Assembly: GCA_900110975.1 (NCBI GenBank)
Contig: FOFK01000002.1
Span: 182,820 to 246,819, forward strand
Direction of reading: 5' to 3'
From: Lachnospiraceae bacterium RM5
Lineage (GTDB): Bacteria; Bacillota; Clostridia; Lachnospirales; Lachnospiraceae
DNA length: 64,000 nucleotides
In this document: positions 57,125 through 64,000 of the stretch, in pieces
Position numbering within the stretch: position 1 is the first letter of the stretch
Layout: each line of letters opens with the position of its first letter
Notes under the pieces: model-generated
The model's input: only the letters and a program-made list of their open reading frames with translations
Databases searched by the model: none
What the model was told of the DNA's origin: nothing
Translations under genes and position numbers: made by a program

Positions 57125-57826
57125 TCAAAATCCTCCCAGAATTTCATTTATAGTTTTTAATTCACATAATAATTCTTTTTTACGCTCCTTTACTTCTTCT
57201 CCATCAATACCTTCTAATTCATCATTTATTTTATTTAATTTATTATATTCCTTACAAAGATAATCCTTTAACACTTTATCTTTTCTATCAATTAAAATTT
57301 TTCCATACTTTAAATCAGCATCGGAATAAATATTTTCTTCTTCCCCATTAACAACTTCAAAGATAGTATAGAATTTACCATCTTCAAAAAGCATCTTTTC
57401 ATTTACTATTTTAAATTTGTTTTCTATTAAATATTTTCTAAATTTATAAAGCAATGTCTGAGGTGAAAGTATCATTTTCTCAAGACCTCTTACTACATCA
57501 ATACCATTATTTATGATATTGATAATAAGGTCACAGCCCATACCGGAAATTATGCAGACATCAGCTTCATTCCTGCTTAAAGCCTTGAAACCATCAGAAA
57601 GTCTTGTTTCTATATATTCACTTAAGCCTTCTTTTTTTATATTTTCCCTTGCTTTATTAAGTGGCATTTCTCTTACATCCATTGCAATAATTTCTTTTGA
57701 AATACCGTTAGATGCAAGAAAAATCGGTATATATCCATGATCTGTTCCAATGTCTGCAACCCTTTTCCCCTTAGGAACACATTTTGCTATTTCTATCATT
57801 CTGTCTGAAAAAATTATATTATCCAA
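57125..57826 (-). CDS. trmK: tRNA (adenine-N1)-methyltransferase, m1A22
   Basis: The 233-residue protein has the SAM-binding motif ADIGTDHGYIPIFL near residue 24, the family CIISGMG and a C-terminal coiled coil. TrmK methylates A22 of tRNA in Gram-positive bacteria. It normally follows rpoD; here it follows dnaG directly. Confidence 0.92.
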   Translation of the reverse strand: MDNIIFSDRMIEIAKCVPKGKRVADIGTDHGYIPIFLASNGISKEIIAMDVREMPLNKARENIKKEGLSEYIETRLSDGFKALSRNEADVCIISGMGCDLIINIINNGIDVVRGLEKMILSPQTLLYKFRKYLIENKFKIVNEKMLFEDGKFYTIFEVVNGEEENIYSDADLKYGKILIDRKDKVLKDYLCKEYNKLNKINDELEGIDGEEVKERKKELLCELKTINEILGGF

Positions 57827-57853
57827 ATCTTCAACCTCAAAACCATTAGTTTT

Positions 57854-59671
57854 TTACAAAGTAATTTTCATTTTTCTGATTTTCATATTTTCTTCAAAAT
57901 ATTTCTTGGCAATTTCTCCTGTTTTATCAGCATTAATCTGCTTATAAAGATTTTCTAATCTGTCAGTCTTTATCTTTCTTACTATCTGATTAACAGACTT
58001 TTCAATGTCCTGTGTTGTATAAGTATCTTCCAAAAGGAGACTCCTGAATGGAGTATTGAAAATTTCAGCAATTTCCTTTGCATCTTCTTCTTCACTAAAA
58101 TTCAAAAGAATCTTTGAAACATCTAAAACTCCTTCTTTTAACTGGCTAAATAAAACTTTTGCAACTTCTTCATATGGACCGCCTTCAAAGTCGCTTTCAT
58201 CTATATATTTTGAAATCTTCTTATAATTATTTACATCTTCAATAAGCCATGTAAATAACATTCGTTCACTCTCATGAACTTTCTCTTCTTTTTCATTCTT
58301 TTTATTTCTCATGCTAAGAGGATTAGCTTTAGCTTCATTTTTCCTTAATTCATTAAGGGTTTTAGCATCGACGTCTTTTTTATAATCCCTTGCAATCATT
58401 TTAACCTTTTGTTTAAGATCATCTTTATTAATCTTAAAACGGTCTGATATTTCATCAATATATACGTTTCTATCCAGATCATCCCTGTATTCCATAAGCA
58501 TTTTAGCTATTTCATCATAAAATTCAGCTTTATCACCAGGAACCTTAAGATCATAGTTTTTCATTTTCTGCATAACCCTGAAAATGAATTCATCAGTAGC
58601 ATTTCTTATTCTGTCAGCATATGCATCTCTTCCCATATTTTTTATAAATTCATCCGGATCTTTATATGGGGACATATCTACCACTTTAACCCTTATTCCC
58701 TTTTCCTTAAGAATAGGTATCGCCCTTAAAGTAGCATCAATTCCTGCCAAATCATTATCAAAAGTAAGCACAACTTTTTTTACAAGCTTTGAAATATTTG
58801 TAGCATTTTTCTCTCCAAAAGCTGTACCAAGTGCAGCAACAGCATTTTTAAAGCCCGCATTATGAAGTGCAATAACATCCATATATCCTTCACATAATAA
58901 AAGATAATCTTCTCTTGTAGTTCTTGCTACATTAAAACCATATAATATTTCACTTTTAACAAATATCATTGTTTCCGGTGAATTTAAATATTTTGGTTTA
59001 CCATCACCCATTACTCTTCCGCCAAATGCAACAACCCTGTTATTTCTGTCCATTATAGGAAAAATAACTCTGTTCCAGAATTTATCATAACTTCCTTTTT
59101 CAGAAAAACTGATAAGACCACTGATTTTTAAAATCTCATCATCATATCCTTCTTCTTTTAAATATTTATATAATGTATTTCCACCTTTTTTCGCATATCC
59201 AAGGCCAAATCTTTTTATAACCGAATCAGACAGCCCTCTGTTTTTTAAATACATAAGACCCTGTTTCCCTTCTTCTTCATAAAGATTATTATAATAAAAG
59301 AATGCTGCCTTTTTATATATTTCTAAGAGTTTAGACCTCTTACTTACACCCGCTCTTTCTTCATTTGTGTAACTATTTTCAGGGAGTTTTATACCTGCAC
59401 GTTCTGCAAGGGTTTCAACAGCCTCAGGGAAGGTTTTTCCTTCGTATTTCTGAATAAATGTAATAACGTTTCCACCAACATGGCAGCCAAAACAATAAAA
59501 CATCTGCTTTCTTGGTGTAACTGAAAAAGAACCGGTATTCTCATTATGGAAAGGACAAAGTCCTAAATAAGTTGAACCGGCTTTTTTCAAACTGACACGT
59601 TCAGAAATAACATCATATATATCATTAGCTGACAAAACCTCGTCTATAATTTCTTCTGAATAAAATCCCAT
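57854..59671 (-). CDS. dnaG: DNA primase
   Basis: The 605-residue protein has the N-terminal CHC2 zinc finger (CPFHNE...CFGC, about 39-63), the catalytic core with a YFGGRV-like VVAFGGRVMG block, the TOPRIM domain (LLCEGYMDVIALH, near 260; TFDNDLAGIDA near 310) and a C-terminal helicase-binding region. It makes primers for replication. The family is 590-620 residues, so it is full length. rpoD, its usual downstream neighbour, is absent. Confidence 0.97.
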   Translation of the reverse strand: MGFYSEEIIDEVLSANDIYDVISERVSLKKAGSTYLGLCPFHNENTGSFSVTPRKQMFYCFGCHVGGNVITFIQKYEGKTFPEAVETLAERAGIKLPENSYTNEERAGVSKRSKLLEIYKKAAFFYYNNLYEEEGKQGLMYLKNRGLSDSVIKRFGLGYAKKGGNTLYKYLKEEGYDDEILKISGLISFSEKGSYDKFWNRVIFPIMDRNNRVVAFGGRVMGDGKPKYLNSPETMIFVKSEILYGFNVARTTREDYLLLCEGYMDVIALHNAGFKNAVAALGTAFGEKNATNISKLVKKVVLTFDNDLAGIDATLRAIPILKEKGIRVKVVDMSPYKDPDEFIKNMGRDAYADRIRNATDEFIFRVMQKMKNYDLKVPGDKAEFYDEIAKMLMEYRDDLDRNVYIDEISDRFKINKDDLKQKVKMIARDYKKDVDAKTLNELRKNEAKANPLSMRNKKNEKEEKVHESERMLFTWLIEDVNNYKKISKYIDESDFEGGPYEEVAKVLFSQLKEGVLDVSKILLNFSEEEDAKEIAEIFNTPFRSLLLEDTYTTQDIEKSVNQIVRKIKTDRLENLYKQINADKTGEIAKKYFEENMKIRKMKITL

Positions 59672-59689
59672 ATAAATGTACCTGCTTTT

Positions 59690-60697
59690 TTAAAACTTCC
59701 ATTCTCTAGGAACAAATAACTCTTCAAATTTTTCAATTGAATACTGGTCACTCATTCCTGCAATATAATCACAAACAACTCTTTCTTTTTCTTCTTTTTT
59801 CTCATAAATTAATTTAATATATTCATCCGGCATTTTATCCGTATTTTCCAAATAATATTCATAAAGGGAAATAAGCATTTTTTCAGCTTTGGCTTCCTCT
59901 TCTTTTGCCTTATTATTTGAATATACATTCTCAAACATAAATGCCCTAAGGCCGGACATTGCATCTGCAATCTTTTTTGACATTATAATATCAGCCTTAT
60001 CCATGCTGTTATTTACTATATCAAATACCATTGTATCAAGTCTTGCGCTCTTTGATGAACCAAGAATATCACTAAATTCTTTAGGAATGTCTTCTTCTTT
60101 TAAAATTTCGCCTCTTATTGCATCATCAATATCATGATTAATATATGCAATCTTATCAGCAAATCTTACAATCTTTCCTTCCATAGTCATTGGATTTCCA
60201 CTGGTTCTATGGTTTTTTATACCATCTTTAACTTCTTTTGTAAGATTTAGTCCTAATCCATCATTTTCAAGAATTTCAACAACCCTGATACTCTGCTCTG
60301 AATGAACAAATTTTAAATTACATACTTTATTTAATGCCCTTTCTCCTGCATGTCCAAAAGGTGTATGTCCAAGATCATGACCTAATGCAATCGCTTCAGT
60401 TAAATCTTCATTCATGGATAAGGCTCTTGCTATTGTTCTTGCTATCTGAGATACTTCCAATGTGTGAGTAAGTCTTGTTCTATAATGATCTCCCTGTGGA
60501 GCCAAAAAAACCTGTGTCTTATGCTTCATTCTTCTAAAAGACTTCGAATGCAGTATCCTGTCTCTGTCTCTTTGATAACAGGTTCTGATTTCACACTCTT
60601 TCTCAGCCCTCTCCCTTCCTAAAGACATAGAGCTTAAAGATGCATATTTACTTAGATTTTTTCTTTCTTTTTCTTCATAGACTTCTCTAATATTCAA
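59690..60697 (-). CDS. dgt: dGTPase-like HD-domain triphosphohydrolase
   Basis: The start is TTG with GGGGGG six bases before; 335 residues. The HD metal motif is seen as RLTHTLEVSQIA, LGHDLGHTPFGHAGE and a later KIAYINHDIDD. The family hydrolyses dGTP or other dNTPs to nucleoside and triphosphate. It sits directly upstream of dnaG, the common clostridial order. Confidence 0.93.
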   Translation of the reverse strand: MNIREVYEEKERKNLSKYASLSSMSLGRERAEKECEIRTCYQRDRDRILHSKSFRRMKHKTQVFLAPQGDHYRTRLTHTLEVSQIARTIARALSMNEDLTEAIALGHDLGHTPFGHAGERALNKVCNLKFVHSEQSIRVVEILENDGLGLNLTKEVKDGIKNHRTSGNPMTMEGKIVRFADKIAYINHDIDDAIRGEILKEEDIPKEFSDILGSSKSARLDTMVFDIVNNSMDKADIIMSKKIADAMSGLRAFMFENVYSNNKAKEEEAKAEKMLISLYEYYLENTDKMPDEYIKLIYEKKEEKERVVCDYIAGMSDQYSIEKFEELFVPREWKF

Positions 60698-60713
60698 AAA
60701 TATCCCCCCATTT

Positions 60714-61430
60714 TTATAATTTTATAGCAGTTTCAAGTGCAATTTCCATCATATCAACAAATGTTTTTTCTCTTTCCTCAGCTGAAGTATTATCTGTATT
60801 TAAGAATGAATCAGCTATTGTAAGAAGACATGCTGCGTTTTTCCCCAAAACCGTAGCATTATGGAAAAGAGCAAAACTCTCCATCTCAACACAGATACAA
60901 CCGTGTTCTTTATTGTATCGTTCCCAGAAAGGTGTTTTATCTTCTCTATAGAAAACATCTGAAGAATAGATTCTTCCAACTTTGATTTTCTTTCCAATTT
61001 CTTTTGCAGTCTCAATAATTTTCTCATTAAGTTTCTCAGATGGATAAGTAATATGCTTATCATATCCACTTTCAACAAGAGCATAATTTGATTCTGAATA
61101 TGATGAATCCCCAAGAACAACATCATAAATACCAAGTTCATCCGTATATGCCCCTGAAGAACCAACTCTTATGATATTATCCACCCCGTAAATACTGAAT
61201 AATTCATAAGAATAAATTCCCATAGATGGCATTCCCATGCCGTGTCCCATAACAGAAACTTCTTTTCCTTTGTATTTACCTGTAAATCCAAGCATATTTC
61301 TTACCTGATTAAACATTTTTACGTCTTCTAAAAAATTCTCGGCAATATATTTTGCTCTTAATGGATCTCCGGGCATAATCACTGTTTTTGCGATATCCCC
61401 ATATTCTGCTGTATTGTGTGGTGTAGCCAT
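60714..61430 (-). CDS. deoD: purine-nucleoside phosphorylase, DeoD type
   Basis: The ATG at 61430 follows AAGGAG; a longer reading upstream has no ribosome site. 238 residues, normal for hexameric DeoD. Motifs: MPGDPLRAKYIAE, GHGMGMPSMGIYSYEL, RVGSSGAY and VEMESFALF (ribose site). It splits purine nucleosides with phosphate in salvage, and fits next to the dNTP hydrolase gene. Confidence 0.96.
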   Translation of the reverse strand: MATPHNTAEYGDIAKTVIMPGDPLRAKYIAENFLEDVKMFNQVRNMLGFTGKYKGKEVSVMGHGMGMPSMGIYSYELFSIYGVDNIIRVGSSGAYTDELGIYDVVLGDSSYSESNYALVESGYDKHITYPSEKLNEKIIETAKEIGKKIKVGRIYSSDVFYREDKTPFWERYNKEHGCICVEMESFALFHNATVLGKNAACLLTIADSFLNTDNTSAEEREKTFVDMMEIALETAIKL

Positions 61431-61511
61431 ATACCTCACTCCTTTCACGTACTTTACTTGTAAACCTCCGATATATAGCTCTATTATAAGGCAAATTTCC
61501 CTTAATAGCAA

Positions 61512-61541
61512 GAAACAAAGCCCATATATAAGCTTTGTTTC
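61512..61541. terminator. weak hairpin after truA
   Basis: A stem AAACAAAGC / GCTTTGTTT with a 10-nt loop lies in the truA-deoD spacer. The tail is GTTTCTTGC rather than a pure T-run, so termination may be partial. Confidence 0.45.
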
Positions 61542-61586
61542 CCTATAATTACGATATTTAAAATCTTACTTTAAAATATACTTAAA

Positions 61587-62339
61587 TTAATAATCTACTT
61601 TTATAAGTGTTAACCCCATGGCAGGCGCTGTAAATCCTGCAAAATGTCTGTCTTTTGCTTCAATAATTTCTTCAACATGTTCCGGTTCATATTCATGAAA
61701 TGCTACTTCTAAAAGGGTTCCTGTCATTATTCTTACCATATTCTGCAAGAAACCGTTTCCATGATAATATATTCTGATATATGGACCTTTTTGCTTTATT
61801 TCAATACTATCCACCATTCTGACAGTTGATTTTTTCATATGGGAATTTCCACAAAAGCTTTTAAAATCCTTTGTTCCGATAATATATTTTGCTGCTTCTC
61901 TCATCTTTTCAACATCAGGTTTCTTTTCAAGAACATATACATATTTCCTGTCAAATACAGGTTTTGCGTCACCATAATATAATGTATAACAATAAGTTTT
62001 GCCAAGCGCCTTATATCTTGCATGAAATCTTTCTGCAGCAATTTTTACTTCATTTACAGAAATATCTTCCGGAAGATATCTGTTTAAATATCTTTTAATC
62101 TCATCCGGTGATAAATCTGTTTCCATAATACAATTTATTGTCATATCTTTTGCATGCACACCCGCGTCTGTTCTTCCTGCAGCAATAATCTTTGGTATCT
62201 CTCCATCTTCCATACCAAGCATTTTTGCAAGAACAGTTTCTATTTTTCCCTGTATTGTCCACTCTTTTCCAGGCTGATGTTCCCATCCAAAAAATCTTGT
62301 TCCATCATAACTTATGGACATTTTATAATTATTTTTCAT
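61587..62339 (-). CDS. truA: tRNA pseudouridine synthase A
   Basis: The 250-residue protein has the catalytic Asp in AAGRTDAGVHA near residue 55, the start SYDGTRFFGWEHQP and the later FLQNMVRIMTGTL. It makes pseudouridine at tRNA positions 38-40. AGGTGA precedes the ATG. Full length. Confidence 0.97.
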   Translation of the reverse strand: MKNNYKMSISYDGTRFFGWEHQPGKEWTIQGKIETVLAKMLGMEDGEIPKIIAAGRTDAGVHAKDMTINCIMETDLSPDEIKRYLNRYLPEDISVNEVKIAAERFHARYKALGKTYCYTLYYGDAKPVFDRKYVYVLEKKPDVEKMREAAKYIIGTKDFKSFCGNSHMKKSTVRMVDSIEIKQKGPYIRIYYHGNGFLQNMVRIMTGTLLEVAFHEYEPEHVEEIIEAKDRHFAGFTAPAMGLTLIKVDY

Positions 62340-62355
62340 ATGTCACCTTTACAAA

Positions 62356-62396
62356 GACTGCCGCATCCTATGAAAACTCATAAAATGCGGCAATCT
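62356..62396 (-). terminator. hairpin terminator after asd
   Basis: An approximately 17-bp stem built on ATTGCCGCAT / ATGCGGCAGT with a short internal bulge is followed by CTTTGT on the minus strand, between asd and truA. Confidence 0.6.
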
Positions 62397-62439
62397 TAAA
62401 TTTGTTTATTATAATATTTAGAAATAACTTAATTTAAAA

Positions 62440-63525
62440 TTATTTAGGCTGGATAAATCCTTTAGCTTTTAATAACTCTGCACAAAGAACAGCTCCACCT
62501 GCTGCACCTCTTACTGTATTATGAGAAAGACCAACGAATTTATAATCATAAACGCTATCTTCTCTAAGTCTTCCTATAGACACGCCCATTCCATTTTCAT
62601 AATTTACATCTAACTGAACCTGTGGACGATTGTCATCAGAAAGATACTGGATAAACTGCTTTGGAGCACTTGGAAGTTCTAATTCCTGTGGTAATCCTTT
62701 GAAGTTTACAAGTTTTTCAATTAACTGCTCTTTTGTTGGTTTCTTTCTAAACTTAACAAATGCTGCAGCTGTATGTCCATTAAGAATAGGAACTCTGATA
62801 CACTGTGTTGTAATTACTGTACAATCAGCTTTCTTAATCTCGCCATCTTCAACTTTTCCCCAAAGTCTAAGTGGTTCCTGTTCACTCTTTTCTTCTTCAC
62901 CACCGATATATGGAATGATATTTCCATTCATCTCTGGCCAGTCTTTAAATGTCTTTCCAGCACCTGAAATAGCCTGATATGTTGTAGCAACTACTTCATA
63001 TGGTTCAAATTCCATCCATGCTGTAAGAGCTGGAGCATAACTCTGAATTGAGCAGTTTGGCTTAACAGCAATAAAACCTCTTGTTGTTCCAAGTCTCTTC
63101 TTCTGAGATTCAATAACATCAAAATGTTCTGGATTAATCTCAGGTACAACCATAGGAACATCCTTTGTCCATCTGTGTGCGCTATTATTTGAAACTACAG
63201 GAGTTTCTGTCTTGGCATATGCTTCTTCAATAGCTTTTATTTCATCTTTAGTCATATCCACAGCACTGAAAACGAAATCTACAGTAGATGCAACTTTCTC
63301 AACATCATTTACATTATAAATGATAAGATCCTTAACACCCTCAGGTATTGGTGTATCCATTTTCCAACGATCCTTAACAACATCTTCATATCTCTTTCCT
63401 TCGGAACGTGGACTAGCTGCTACTGTAACAACTTCAAACCATGGATGATTTTCTAATAAAGAGATAAATCTCTGACCAACCATACCTGTTGCACCTAAAA
63501 TTCCAACTTTCAACTTCTGACTCAT
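62440..63525 (-). CDS. asd: aspartate-semialdehyde dehydrogenase
   Basis: The ATG at 63525 has GAGGTG upstream; 361 residues. The N-terminal NADP site GILGATGMVGQRF, the catalytic Cys in KPNCSIQSY near residue 154 and the late RVPILNGHTAA match the archaeal/fungal-type Asd common in clostridia. It makes aspartate semialdehyde for lysine/diaminopimelate, threonine and methionine. It has its own promoter with a palindrome and no sign of a lysine riboswitch. Confidence 0.95.
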   Translation of the reverse strand: MSQKLKVGILGATGMVGQRFISLLENHPWFEVVTVAASPRSEGKRYEDVVKDRWKMDTPIPEGVKDLIIYNVNDVEKVASTVDFVFSAVDMTKDEIKAIEEAYAKTETPVVSNNSAHRWTKDVPMVVPEINPEHFDVIESQKKRLGTTRGFIAVKPNCSIQSYAPALTAWMEFEPYEVVATTYQAISGAGKTFKDWPEMNGNIIPYIGGEEEKSEQEPLRLWGKVEDGEIKKADCTVITTQCIRVPILNGHTAAAFVKFRKKPTKEQLIEKLVNFKGLPQELELPSAPKQFIQYLSDDNRPQVQLDVNYENGMGVSIGRLREDSVYDYKFVGLSHNTVRGAAGGAVLCAELLKAKGFIQPK

Positions 63526-63566
63526 GACTTTCACCTCGTAATATTTTTTGTATTTGTTTTTCTACG

Positions 63567-63622
63567 ACGGACATATGTCCGTGGCATGTATAATAATATA
63601 TCACAATAAAAAAATAATTCAA
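63567..63622 (-). promoter_or_regulatory. promoter of asd with a 16-bp palindrome at the start point
   Basis: Minus strand: TTGAAT, 18 bp, TATTAT. About ten bases on lies the perfect palindrome ACGGACATATGTCCGT (63567-63582), which stands out in AT-rich DNA. It could be an operator or a 5' hairpin in the mRNA. Confidence 0.55.
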
Positions 63623-63753
63623 GAGGAAATTTGCATTTTTGTTATAAATACCAATAAAAATCAATAAATAACATAAAATATGGTATATTTTTTACTTTTA
63701 TAAAACTTTAACACTGCAGGATTACAACTCTCTTAAAAAAATTTTCATCTATC

Positions 63754-63782
63754 TTGTCAAATACTAATGGTTAAGGTATAAT
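63754..63782 (+). promoter_or_regulatory. promoter of tRNA-Thr
   Basis: TTGTCA and TATAAT are separated by 17 bp. The start point would be near 63789, leaving a leader of about 90 nt before the tRNA. The stretch 63623-63753 shows nothing else. Confidence 0.7.
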
Positions 63783-63832
63783 TATGCAGGATATTAGTAT
63801 ATTGAATGTAGATTTTCATCTGCATATAAGTG

Positions 63833-63872
63833 CTTGGGGCCCCACCGTCGCCAGCGACGGTACTCCCCCAAG
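63833..63872 (+). other. GC-rich double hairpin in the tRNA leader
   Basis: An outer stem CTTGGGG / CCCCAAG encloses an inner stem CCGTCG-CCAG-CGACGG. It is by far the most GC-rich spot of the window and is transcribed if the promoter at 63754 is used. No T-run follows, so it is not a terminator. No known RNA family is recognised. Confidence 0.6.
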
Positions 63873-63878
63873 CTATAA

Positions 63879-63951
63879 GCTAGAATAGCACAGATGGTAG
63901 TGCATCTGATTCGTAATCAGAAGGTCGTGGGTTCGAGTCCCATTTCTAGCT
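63879..63951 (+). tRNA. tRNA-Thr (anticodon CGT)
   Basis: Acceptor arms GCTAGAA / TTCTAGC pair fully. The anticodon stem TCTGA / TCAGA encloses TTCGTAA, giving anticodon CGT (reads ACG). The T arm has GGGTTCGAGTCCC. The CCA end is not encoded; TCTTTTTTAT follows and probably helps end transcription. Confidence 0.95.
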
Positions 63952-64000
63952 CTTTTTTATTACATTAAGCTATAAATTATTCTATTTTTGCTGTTATTAT

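Overview
The window is AT-rich DNA from a low-GC Firmicute, most likely a gut Clostridium relative of the Lachnospiraceae type. This rests on ChW-repeat surface proteins, GBS-Bsp-like repeats, zinc-ribbon PASTA kinases, the dgt-dnaG-trmK order and an RNase P RNA that looks like type A. The species cannot be named from sequence alone. Almost every gene lies on the minus strand.

Layout. 1-2.4 kb: the end of a CorC/hemolysin-type gene (+) and pyrBI. 2.4-15.7 kb: a variable surface-protein region with a RelE/ParE-type toxin-antitoxin pair, a 1375-residue CHAP/C-type-lectin protein, a DUF4143 ATPase and two ChW-repeat proteins, with gene fossils between them. 15.8-41.2 kb: about 25 kb of closely packed co-directional genes. 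In transcription order they are a LytTR regulator, EssC-type FtsK/SpoIIIE ATPase, YukD/EsaB ubiquitin-like protein, two WXG100 proteins, an SLH/Ig-like lipoprotein, two small helical proteins, an FHA membrane protein, two PP2C phosphatases, a cytosolic FHA protein, three Ser/Thr kinases with different extracellular parts, a DUF6382/FHA protein and several small membrane proteins. 41.2-53.9 kb: a second surface-protein region with four ChW proteins in two units, a small XRE regulator and its relics, and a truncated DUF4143 ATPase. 54-64 kb: housekeeping genes (polysaccharide deacetylase, rnpB, TGS-nucleoside kinase, trmK, dnaG, dgt, deoD, truA, asd) and tRNA-Thr(CGT).

How it fits together. The 16-41 kb block looks like a type VII (Esx) secretion locus wired to a complete Ser/Thr phospho-signalling circuit (kinases, phosphatases, FHA readers). 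None of the EsaA, EssA or EssB membrane subunits of the Bacillus/Staphylococcus system is recognisable. The block is headed by a LytTR regulator whose receiver lacks the phospho-acceptor Asp. Upstream lie two 9-bp direct repeats 12 bp apart next to a perfect TTGACA, the usual geometry of a LytTR site. The kinases sense outside through PASTA repeats, PASTA plus InlB-type repeats, or a solute-binding-protein-like domain. The flanking ChW, lectin, LRR and CHAP proteins are probably exported wall-associated proteins. At least two of their transcription units share a palindromic operator placed inside the core promoter, next to which the XRE gene is encoded divergently.
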